Assembly: GCA_947568835.1 (NCBI GenBank)
Contig: OX387606.1
Coordinates: 5,394,001 to 5,458,000 of the forward strand
Source: Protonemura montana
Lineage: Eukaryota; Arthropoda; Insecta; Plecoptera; Nemouridae
Length of the DNA stretch: 64,000 bases
Reading direction: 5' to 3'
Position numbers and translations under genes: made by a program. Shown here one piece after another: positions 38,420-48,500 of this stretch. The stretch's first letter is position 1. Each line of letters begins with the position of its first letter. The notes below the pieces were generated by a model. It had not been told where the DNA came from. It saw only the letters and a program-made list of their open reading frames with translations, and ran no database searches.

Positions 38420-40070
38420 ATGCCAGGACCAGACTGCGAATCATGCAAGGGTGAGTTTGTCGTACTCGATCCGTCTATGATTTCTTTAGGGCGATATCAA
38501 GGGCGTGGCATGCCGGTGCTTGTGTACGAAAGTATGGAAAAATTCGTCAGTTTTAAATTAAAAAATCGTATCACACTATCGTTTAAACGACACTGTTGAA
38601 ATATTGAAATTTGAACAGAAAATTCGTACTATCTCTTGAACATAGCAGCTCATATTTTCATAGTGCGCACTGAAGACAGGTATGGGTGAATTTAACTGAT
38701 TGAATTTACTAGTTTCTCACGCTGTTGTTGTTTTTTTTAATGGTGACCATTCATCATAGAATGAACGTAATTAAATCCAAGTTAAGAGATGCCAAGCTAT
38801 AAATAGTATGCTTGGTCATTACGATATCGTAATGAGTGGGTATTGCTCTGCCCACCCGGCACAAAACAACGCGCGACAGGATATTGATTATCCACGGTAG
38901 ACGCTGGAGTGCTTTCAACATACTTGACGACCCACTGGTTGAATGCTGTAAAATCCGGAGGAGCAGGCGCCCTAGGACGACATTTTTTAGTTATATGAAG
39001 AACTATGCAGGATCTAACGCCCTGGCAGTTTTGAAAACAAAATTCCTATCAATTTTGTCTATTCAAATTTCAGTCTTGCAATTTTTCCACTACTGGAAAC
39101 TGAATTCAGAAAAAAATTGTTTTGCAAAAATGGATCTGACGAACCCTGACCCGAGAATGACGAAATCTCATTTAAAGATTTCCAAAACCTGAACCCTTAC
39201 TCGAACTGATAATTTTGTGGGTTTCTTGGGTTTCTTAATAGCGTAACAAATCGTAATCAACTGGAACCCATAGAAATCCGAACTCAATCTCGTATGTTAT
39301 GATAACCGAATCCCAAAAACATTGCAGTATTAATTTTAAAATATTGAACCCGAACTCAAATGTATTACTTGCTGAACCTGAACCGGAATTGTAATTTCTA
39401 TTGATACACCCCATGTTTATATTTCCTATCTCAAAATGCTTGAAAGAGGATCCAATACCACAGGAGTACGGTCGACCACATCGTCCACCTCATCCCCACC
39501 AAGCTGACACAATATCTTTCTCCTTACAGAGTCGTGCGCGCAGGGAAAGAAGTGCGGGGAAGACTGCAAATGCGGGGCGGATTGCCAGTGCGGGTCTGAC
39601 GCGGCAGCAGGTGAGGATTTCCCTCTGATTATAAAGCGTCATAGGCTGCTTGTTTTCTGTGAAGGTAACAATTGTTCGTACGGCCAGCTCTAAGCCATTA
39701 AATTTCCATTGTAAACAGGATGTTACTTCGATATGGAAAACATATTTTCACAACTTCAACATACACCCATTCTATTAATATTTTACAATAATAAGTTGAG
39801 ACATAGCACCGCAAGCCACTGATGAAATGAAAAACCAAAATGATCGCTTTTGAGTCATAACCTCTAATGATCTCTATATTCTCAAACCTTCGTTTAAAAA
39901 ATGTAAACTCCAATGTTTCCCATCGTGTCTACCTGTCTCGAAATGTCATCCTATAGCGCCGTTGCTTGTCTACAGAATCTGGCAAGCCGTGCTGCAAGTC
40001 TGGAGAAGCCCCGCAAGATTGCCCTTGCACGCCGACGACCACCTGCGACAACTGCCCATGCAAGGAATAG
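38420..40070 (+). CDS. Metallothionein 3 (68 residues, 15 Cys, two-domain type)
   Basis: Three exons, 38420-38450, 39530-39610 and 39976-40070, join in phase (both junctions split a Glu codon) and give 68 residues. They share the MPGPD start of its neighbours. Cysteines fall in two groups. Residues 6-31 hold eight Cys (CESCKESC, then CGEDCKCGADCQC). Residues 43-66 hold seven (PCC, DCPC, TCDNCPC). The linker around 32-42 is Ala/Ser-rich. Exon borders match the split between the groups, suggesting one exon per metal cluster. No aromatics or His are present. A divergent paralogue of metallothioneins 1 and 2 is likely; the C-terminal group has no counterpart in them. Confidence 0.9.
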
Positions 40071-40240
40071 CCACGTGGCTCTCCGATCTGTCGGCGTTGT
40101 CCACCTAACCTAAAAAACGTCAAGCCGCCATTATCGCGAGCTACTTTCCTAAACATTAATATTATACCAAAGTCTGAGTAACTTGAACATCGATTAACCT
40201 CATCTTAGTAAAAGTGTGTAATTGGTTATTTGGGTTACAT

Positions 40241-40246
40241 TTTATT
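40241..40246 (-). terminator. AATAAA poly(A) signal for RIBC2
   Basis: The - strand reads AATAAA 112 nt after the RIBC2 stop. Cleavage here would place the RIBC2 3' end inside the metallothionein 3 3' UTR. Confidence 0.55.
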
Positions 40247-40282
40247 TGCATTCGTGTCGTTCTTGATACAATGTAAGAGAAT

Positions 40283-40302
40283 AATAAATAGAGTGAAATA
40301 AA
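40283..40302 (+). terminator. Two AATAAA signals for metallothionein 3
   Basis: AATAAA occurs at 40283-40288 and 40297-40302, about 215-230 nt past the stop, followed by a T/G-rich stretch. The expected cleavage near 40315-40325 is only about 35 nt before the RIBC2 stop codon on the other strand. Confidence 0.7.
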
Positions 40303-40357
40303 CACTTGGGTTTTTGTTTTGAGTGTGCTGTGTGGAGTATGTTGGTGGTGCTAGTAA

Positions 40358-43300
40358 TCATGCTGTCTTGTTGAACTGGTCGAAATACGCAGGCGCGTGG
40401 TCGTTCCGGTAAACCACTTCCTTGAGGTACCGCTGCTGCGCGCGCTGCTCAAGGGCTAGCGCGCTGTTCTGGTGCACGATGCGCTGGTTCAGTTCTCTGG
40501 CGGGCAGAGGGAGACACATCAACAGATTGTGAACCAGAGAAGCTGATCTGGAACTTAGCAAGAATGGTTGCTTAATTTCGACCTACCGTTGCGCACGGTA
40601 AATCTCCCTATCTAACAGCACTCCCCGGTGCGCGATGCTGTTTGTCAGCTTGTCGGCGTCTGTCTCCAACTGCGTCGCCGCCTGTTTCCGCGCCTGAAAA
40701 TCGACGTCACTGTGTTTAACGATGCGTTTTTTAAGGATTTAAAGGGATTAGACTATATTAATATTTCTCAGACTGGAAAGAGGGTTTTATGAAGGTAAGA
40801 GTATTTTACATAACATGAGATATGCCTGTATTGGCAGTAGACATACCCAAAGATCTTATATACTCCGAGATTGACTGTAATCTCTGGTGTACGAAATATT
40901 GGGCAGTGGTACTAATTTTCAACAATTGAAACAAGAATTAGTTTCACGGTTCATGTGGATGTAGCAGCAATTCGAGGGACCATTGTTTCGGATCACAGCA
41001 CTACCAAGTGGCCGCATTGTTACTTTTGATTCGGATTTCCGTGTACCGGCACATGTACCTTGTCCTGTGCCATCTGCTCGAGCAACGTGCCCTTGATGCC
41101 GGCACGTTCTTCGGCCGAGAGTCCCCGGTACATATTGCCGACAATGTGGCCGACTCCGAACGCGCTGATCTTCCCGTCGGGGTTCTCGGTCAGCATGTCA
41201 CCAGTCATGTTGTTGTACATCTCGGAACAATCCACCTCTTCGTTCTGACGACGTTCGCGCTCACGCTGCGCCGCTTTGTGTTCGGCCAGCGCCTTTAGAC
41301 GTGCAGTGGTATTAAGGTCAGAAAGGGGAAAAACCCTACTCCAAGAGCTCCCCCTTGGATAAATTGATTTGTGATGGTTGATGACGCAATGTTTTGACAG
41401 CTCGCGTTGTGGGATTGATCTAATGTCGGTGAAAGAGTGGGTGATGGAAAGGATGGTAATGAACCTAACCTAGACTAGAAGTTATGAGATTATCGGTGCT
41501 AGTCCGGAACTTGAATCTCTCTTGTAGAGAATCTGCGGCTGAATGCACGTTCCGAAATACCGAAAAACTCAATTTCAACGGGATTTCTCCTCAAATCCAA
41601 GTTTTCGAGAGGTTGATAACTTCATAAGCGATATGTGAAACTGTTATTTCTGATTTCAATCCGTCTTTACTCTCCTCTTCTACGCTTGTATGAAAGAGTA
41701 GTTAAGCACGACATAAATGGGTGATACAGTTGTTATCGAAAGGATACACAAAAATAAAATCAAAATGTAATATACATGATGAATGCTCGTCATTGACATC
41801 CATGTCTCGCTCCAAACAAGCATTCAAATTTCAACCCCATAACCTAAAATATTTGGAGACGTGGTCAAGGCTGTAAATAAAACACCTTCCTTTACATTTT
41901 GTTGCCAGTGAGAGTCGAAATGTTTGGATGCTCGTAGCAGAAATGTCTGCGAGAAGAGCCTTAGGATACAAAGTTGCTCGTAAGATCGCGTTAACAACAT
42001 TTTATCGACCCAAACTCCACGTAATCAAAACTGTTTACCTGGTTGTATCGACTAGCGGCCTCTAGCTGCTGCCTGCGCACTTCCTGCTCCTGTCGGTCGA
42101 GCCGCGTGGCGCGTCGGTCGCGTTCCAGCAGCCCAGCCTCGTACTCTGCGTCAGCTGCGCGCCGCTGCGCATCGGCTGCGCGCCGTTCGGCGATCTGCTG
42201 CTCCAACCACGCACGTGTCTGCTCGTGCTGCACCGCTCCACGCGCCACACGCCACGTGTCCTCGCCTTCGAACCTGCGCAGGTGCAGTCACGTCGTCTCA
42301 CAATTATAGCCAATGTTGGAATTGTGGATCTTTTGGTGTTGATGAATGAAAAGGTGGTGATGAACCTAACCTAGCTAAGAATGGTGGAGGGAAAAACCAG
42401 TACCGGAAAGTGGCCTGCTTACCCCTGTCGAAGACCAACAGGGGGACTATCGGCTTTCCTTCCGAAGGACGGTACAAATAAAGGTACAACTCGAACAACA
42501 GGATTCTTCCACAACGATATTTCTCCAAGCTGTCCAGAGATTAGCAAACAAAGCGTATGTAACATAGCATTCTTGCAATAGCTCTCCTGAACGTGTTTGT
42601 TTATGTTTGGCATATTTATGACTGGTGTCTTTGATCATCCAAGGGCGCAACAAAAAGCAATGCATTACAATCAAAAGTTTAATTCAGGAATCGCAGCAAG
42701 TTAACCAAAACAATGCGCCAGGTTTTGAGCAAATTCCAATGCTATATTTTCATGTTGATGGCGGTGCCGTGCCTCCGTCCAAAATCTTAAATATATATTT
42801 TTTTGTTTGCAGAAATTTCAGTAACTGCTACACAAATTTTCATACGCGGGCACTTTCGTTGTAAATCCAAGTCCACACAAAATTAATTTTAGAAAATAAC
42901 CTTTAAAGAATTTATTTATATGAAGTCATGATTTGAGAATCGCCCAGCCATCACAACTCCACTCTCCAGGCTCCTTGTTTGAGTCTTCCCGTCCATGATG
43001 ATGTCGAAAACACCATGAAGCCATCAAAACAATCGCATGGCTGACCAACCCCATATGCTGTCGACAGAATCAAGCGATCTAAAGAGGCGTGTGGTTATTG
43101 GTTACCGTTGTGCCGAAGACACTGTGCAACGTTCGTCGTTGTCGCTGACCCGCACGGGGATGGCCTTCTTTAGTCCATCGGGGTCGTACAAGTCAAACTC
43201 CCTCCGCGTGTCCCGGGCTTGATGCGTAGCGCGGAACCGATCTATCGCCTGGCACTTGGCGCGAACCTCCTGCAGGAACCAGCGACACCGGCATGAGGTT

Positions 43301-45019
43301 AGTCCGAAATTCTGGACCTCTCAAGGATCTTGATGATTATTGGGGTTTAACGACGCGCTGTTTTGACAACGGGCCATGCGGCTTTGGTCTAATGGTGTCG
43401 GTAAATGAGTGGATGAGGATGAGTATGATGATAAAGCTAACCTAGACTAGAAGGGAGAAGGAGAAATTCGGTACTGGCAGGTAGCCTACTCCTGTCGAAG
43501 AGCACCAAGGGAACTACCGGCGAAACGTCTCTTCCGAAGGACGGTACAACGCAAACATCAGAAATTCTCCACAGAACTCATGCTGTCAAGAGATTGATAA
43601 GTAAGGCGAAGGAAGTTACTGAACTAACTTTTAATCCTCCAACCTCTCTCCCGAACAGAGCTGGTCATGTGTATGATGGTCACCCATCCAATACCTAACT
43701 CAGCGCAGTGCTGTTTAACTTCGGTGCTCTCACGAGAATCGCTGTTTACAACGCGCGCCAAACAGTCGTTGTCAAGGATCTGAATTGTTCTTTAATAGTT
43801 GTTTCGCTACCATTATATTGTCCCAAGAAGTAGCCCATGTTCGAAACATCAAGGTACCACCCGGTCAATCCCCCATAGTAAACCTACAGAATTTAAAAAA
43901 TAACAACTGTCAGTAAGAATACTGTACAGACGGCGACATCACCAAAGCAAACTTTGTCACTTAATTTGAAAATAAACAGTTTCTCTGCAGAGTACAGTGT
44001 CATTTCACTGTCAAGTTTTTCCAACGCAAGAGACGTGTATTCATTTAATCTAAAATGACTAATGAGCAGCCAACGCCCTAGTTCATATTTCACATCGTGG
44101 ATGTTCGGATGCTAGCTAGTACCTAGGTACAAAGTTAGTAATTAAAACTGTTTAGACGAATGCATGCTCGACTTGTATAAACAGGTGTTTTGCCGGATGA
44201 CAACTTTGAAAAATAATATGTGAGACATAATATGAATTAGCGCGTAGCAACTTTCGTTAAAGCAGATGCTCTAACAAATGGTTTTTTTATAATGGAACAT
44301 GGTTATGGTTTCACGATACTTATTTGTGATCTCAACCTAGACACTCTGCGTTTTCAGCAAAATCGGCTTGAAAGTTTGCAATTAATCTGGATTTACAAAC
44401 ATTTTTATATCTTTTTGCTTTTACAATTTTCATCAAGAAAGTATTTTTAGGTTGAAATTTGAAAAAATAGTTTTCTTGACAAAATGTTCCCGTTATGATA
44501 CCGAATGAGTTTTTGGTAAATCGAAAGGGGGGAGTTGGAGGTAGCAGCTACTGTAAATAAACCGACAGTTCTGATGGACGTGTGAAGGACAGACGAGGAG
44601 AGCCTTTCACTCCCCAAAACAAAAGAAGAAAGGAAAAGTAAAAAGTTACCGCTTAGCAACTGAAATTTCGTTTAAGCTCAATCAAATCACCTCCTCGATT
44701 TGCTTCTCCAATAAAATTGCGCTGCGGGCATCTCGCACTCTTTGAGTTTCGAACGCCTCGTTGACTTCTGCTTCTTTCTGCTCCCTGGCTTTGCGCTCGG
44801 CTACTTGTTTCTCCAAGAACTCCACGTCGATCTGCACGAGCAATGAAAACCAAGCATGAACCTGCATCGAAACTTTTCGCTGTCAGTTTTACTGGCTCAT
44901 CTACTCACGCCAATGTTCACGTTGCGAGGGTTGAAGAAGCGAATCTTTCGCTCTTCTTGGGCACGCCGTCGTCTCTCAAAGGCAGCCGCCTCAATGCGGT
45001 CTTTCTGTAGCATGAGCAT
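40358..45019 (-). CDS. RIBC2: RIB43A-like coiled-coil protein (RIBC2), doublet-microtubule inner protein
   Basis: Seven exons, 45019-44909, 44831-44691, 43269-43106, 42273-42039, 41292-41059, 40693-40587 and 40496-40358, sum to 1131 nt (376 residues), the family's usual length of about 380. The N-terminus has the RIB43A signature (FERRRRAQEERKIRFFNPRN, then NIGIDVEFLEKQVAERK). REFDLYDPDGLKK and FEGED follow, and the end is YFDQFNKTA. Nearly the whole chain is charged coiled coil. In cilia and sperm flagella RIB43A proteins line the inside of doublet microtubules near the ribbon. The start is the first ATG of MLMLQKDR; a second Met two codons on is possible. Introns carry three SINE copies. 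The acceptor at 43270 is followed by a second AG 3 nt on (cag-gag). Confidence 0.93.
41370..41625 (-). mobile_element. 5'-truncated 5S-SINE copy in RIBC2 intron
   Basis: Blocks gttttgacagctcg, gatggtaatgaacctaacct, agactagaag, cgttccgaa and ggatttctcctc follow the family order. The 5S head is absent. It lies about 80 bp upstream (on -) of the exon 41292-41059. Confidence 0.75.
42330..42550 (-). mobile_element. Partial 5S-SINE copy in RIBC2 intron
   Basis: Recognised by ggtgatgaacctaaccta, ccttccgaaggacggtac (with a short internal duplication of ggtacaa) and acaacaggattcttccac. Head and tail are both missing. Confidence 0.8.
43331..43771 (-). mobile_element. Full-length 5S rRNA-derived SINE with 10-bp TSD
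   Basis: The 441-bp insert is bounded by TCAAGGATCT at 43321-43330 and 43772-43781. Read on -, the first ~100 nt align with 5S rRNA from its 5' end: CAACGAC, TTCTCGTGAGAGCACCGAAG, TTAAACAGCACTG and GGATGGGTGAC correspond to the 5S start and the internal box A/box C promoter region. A unique body of about 300 nt follows. The element ends GCGTCGTTAAACCCC and a short AAT/CAT repeat, a tail style that LINE machinery recognises. It sits 61 bp upstream of a RIBC2 acceptor. Confidence 0.92.
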
Positions 45020-45521
45020 CGCTATTTTTTTCTGATTTACCTGATTATTCGTTTAAGTACTACAAATAAACGTTAGTTCACAACTCGAGCAGTCACTAGG
45101 ATTTTTATTACAGGGGTTATGCGTTGTGTTTATTTGTTACCATGACAACAATTTAACAGTGTGTTTAGTAGGGACACTTTATTGTAGGTTTTGTATTTGT
45201 CCTTTACACGGGGATTTTTAGTGTGATATAAGTGTGCAGAAAAGTATTATTTAGGTATGATAACACACATTTAGTCCAGGTAAATACGTTTTGTAAGATT
45301 GATTGCCTTTGCTATTGATTGCCGCTTGAATCTCCCACCAAATCGGCCACCAGGCGCGGAACTAGCAGCTGTTTGCCGCAACGTACGCTGCTGCCACCTA
45401 GCGGATCCTAGCACTCCACTCATTCGCACGAGGAACGCTGTCAGTGGTGGGTGTGTTTGCGTCAACCTCCAGTTTAAATGTTTGTTACACGTGCTCGTTT
45501 CCACGGTGATATCAATTAGGC
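45020..45521. promoter_or_regulatory. Divergent promoter of RIBC2 and the class-V aminotransferase
   Basis: Only 502 bp separate the two start codons, which point away from each other. The part nearer the aminotransferase is GC-richer. It contains two motifs resembling the CTCF core, ggccaccaggcgcgg (45345-45359) and gctgccacctagcgg (45390-45404). No TATA box is evident for either gene. Confidence 0.55.
45136..45149. promoter_or_regulatory. RFX X-box in RIBC2 promoter
   Basis: GTTACCATGACAAC is an inverted repeat of RFX half sites (GTTACC, GACAAC) with a 2-bp spacer, a consensus match. It lies 117-130 bp upstream of the RIBC2 ATG. RFX factors drive ciliary genes in animals, which agrees with the RIBC2 identity. 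Confidence 0.75.
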
Positions 45522-48500
45522 ATGGCAACGACCAACAAAAAGGCGTTCGGCAATCGCAAGTTTTATTCGCTACCTGAGGATTACGCGCTGAGAGCGGCCA
45601 AACCGCGGGCGAACACGGGGGTCAAGAAGCCGGAGGATACTGCCAAACTTCTCAAATACATCGACGACAATGTGATCGGCAAGAATGCTACATTCGCGAG
45701 CCCATTCGGCCGGCGCAAAGGTATAAATAGCATGCCTTGTTTTTGTTTGGCTTGGTGAGGATTGTTGGTCTGCGAGTGCGATGTGCTTTAATGTCAAGAG
45801 CGCGACAGTTGGCGGGTCGCGTTCGGGGCCGGGCAGCGGGCGACAGGGTCAACCACGGAATTCTTGGGTCATATTCAAACGATGAAGGCGGATCAGTGCT
45901 TGTTTTCATCGTGTTTCTCAAATCCGGAATAAGAACTGACAGCAAATAAATATGGTGATTTGCCGGTCTGTATTTGCCATGTTAACAAAGATTACGGAGA
46001 CTTTATTTTCAATACAATGTCAATAGTTATGCGCAGCGAATCGGCTGTCGTGATAACGTGTTGCTATGCAAGGAAACGAATCTTTTAAAGGATCGTATGA
46101 TATGTTTTATAATGTCAGAAAGTCGATTCCAATCCTTGGATCAGTGCAGGTAAAGTTTGTTGGACATATTTGGCACGTGAACTTAGATAAAAGTAGGTTT
46201 TTAATCCGTTTATGAAGCACAATCTCCAAAAGTAGAAATATTTGTCGACTTGTGCCCGGCCGCTGGACAGGATCTCTCCTAGTCCTGGCTTTATCGGACA
46301 ACAGCACTGAGACAAGGAAATCGATTGATTGATAACAAATTCATGTCGTTCAGTGTCCCTGTCGATTTATGAAACCGTTTAAGGATGAACGCAGTATTTG
46401 TTAATTAAAGTAGCTAACGACAGTCGTGTGAAAGCTGAACCAGCCGGGAACGACTAAACCTGTGATATAAAAGCCTGGGGAATTGTGTATTTGGCTTGAT
46501 TGATTGATTAATTTGATTTCACTAATCACTTACACTCAACATAGAGTGTTAAGCTTTAAATAGCACAACTAATCTATAGAAATAGTGAAAATATAAGGAA
46601 ATAAACTCGGAAAGAGAACGAGAAAAATGTGTTTTTTGCGGTGGGCATTCTTCATTTTAGTGCGTTCTAAAAATTTGTAAATTGTAAGGTTTGATGAAAA
46701 TAAGTAAAACTCTTGCTTGAACATATTCTTGCTTGAAGATATTTTCAAGCAAGAGAACATTTTGAAAACATTCCTAACTTTGCTTTAGCTTGCAAACTTT
46801 TTGTCAGATTTCGCTGAAAAACTGAGGCTGTCTAGACCGTTTTGAAAGTAAGTTAAAAAATAACACTCGAGTGACTTTTCTATGATACCACACCTAGTGA
46901 TATTAAAAATTCTTCATGACGATTCTGCAATGGTTATCAATCATCTGATATAGTCGGTATCAGGAGAAAATAAGATCCGCATTTTGTTTGGAAACAGCTT
47001 GCGAATTTCAGCAAATTAATAAAAGTCTGCAATTAATGTTCGCCAGATGATGGTTCAAAAACCTAGCAGCTCTGTTCAGAGGTGACGTAATCGCCATGCT
47101 TCAAACCAACACATCAGTCACTTCCTCCAACATCAACACCGGTCATTCCTGTTGCCCATTTGCTAAATATCATGACATTGATTATCATATTATTGTGTGC
47201 ATTGTGATTTCATATTTCAATCCACAATAACAAAGCATGTTAGTCATAAAACTCGCTGGACACTTGCTGCCTGCTTAGGCGAGGCAATGGTAATATAATA
47301 TTTTAACAATGACACGAATGTAGAAGATATGCGTGTATAAATGGTCCCTCAGGCTCAATTCCATTTCAATTTTTAATTTCACCCAATCATGTCCAGATAA
47401 ATTGTTTGGCGAATGCCCATCAGAGCACTTAGTAACTAGGTCAGTATTCGGGGCCAGTCAAAAACTAAACTAAAAGAAAAAAGTTTAACTAGTTACATTT
47501 GTCTGAAAATGTCGTAAACTGTAACCGTTGTTTTCGTCCGGCAAATGCAATACCTACCTACAGTTTAGCCCGCGTGAAAAGATACCGACACAAAGCATTG
47601 CTTGCTACCAATTTAAAAATAAAATTGCAGTTATGATTTAAGTGGCGGGATTAAAAAAAAAAAAACGCTATACCTGCAAAATAGTTTTCAGGATAGTTAC
47701 AATTTGTAGAAAAATTCTTTAAATAGCTCGAAAAACAAAACATCTTGGCACGACAAAAGCGTTGGAGCAACAACGAAATGGCGGACTTCAGTAAAGATGA
47801 TTTGTAGTGTTTTTTTGTTTTTTTTAATGACAGTTGGCCCACATGTCATCCCAAAACGACCGGTGGCGCCTCTGCAGAATATATATTTCCCCTCGCCGAA
47901 CGGAGCTATAATTTACTCGAGAATGCATGTCGTCTACTAGATCCAAGATCGATGATCGATAGCTGGATCCGATCGAACACGCGATCTTGCCGACGCCGCT
48001 GTGTCTGGTGTGGAACTAGATGACCTCAACAATGTTCTCTGTGCATGTCCAGTAGCGAATTCAGGGACTGCTTTCGAAGCCAGCGGGACCTTCGCAGTAA
48101 CTCTGTAAGTCACTACCTCTGCAAACCTTGACAGACTGCCTGCAGTCCAGAAAGATGCTCGAGTCGAGCACCACTGACCTGAAACATGGTTAGTGGGTCA
48201 TGAAGTACTTAGTCTCACTAGACTTGAAGAATGGTGAGGATGTCTGCACCTTAGACAGACTAAAAGGTACAACTGTGGTTCAACATACGAATTCTCAATG
48301 AAATTCTTAAAATTCTTAAAATTATCTTTAAATAACAAGTTATGTCAGAGAGTTAAAACAATATCCGCGAAAGGATGGTGACTGGAGTGGCTGCACCAGC
48401 CACTGTGGCTGCAGCAGGAAAATACAAATGTATAATTCAAAATTTCGATTTCTACCAAAACAAATGCATTTTTCAAGAGCAAACTCATGCGCTACTTTTC

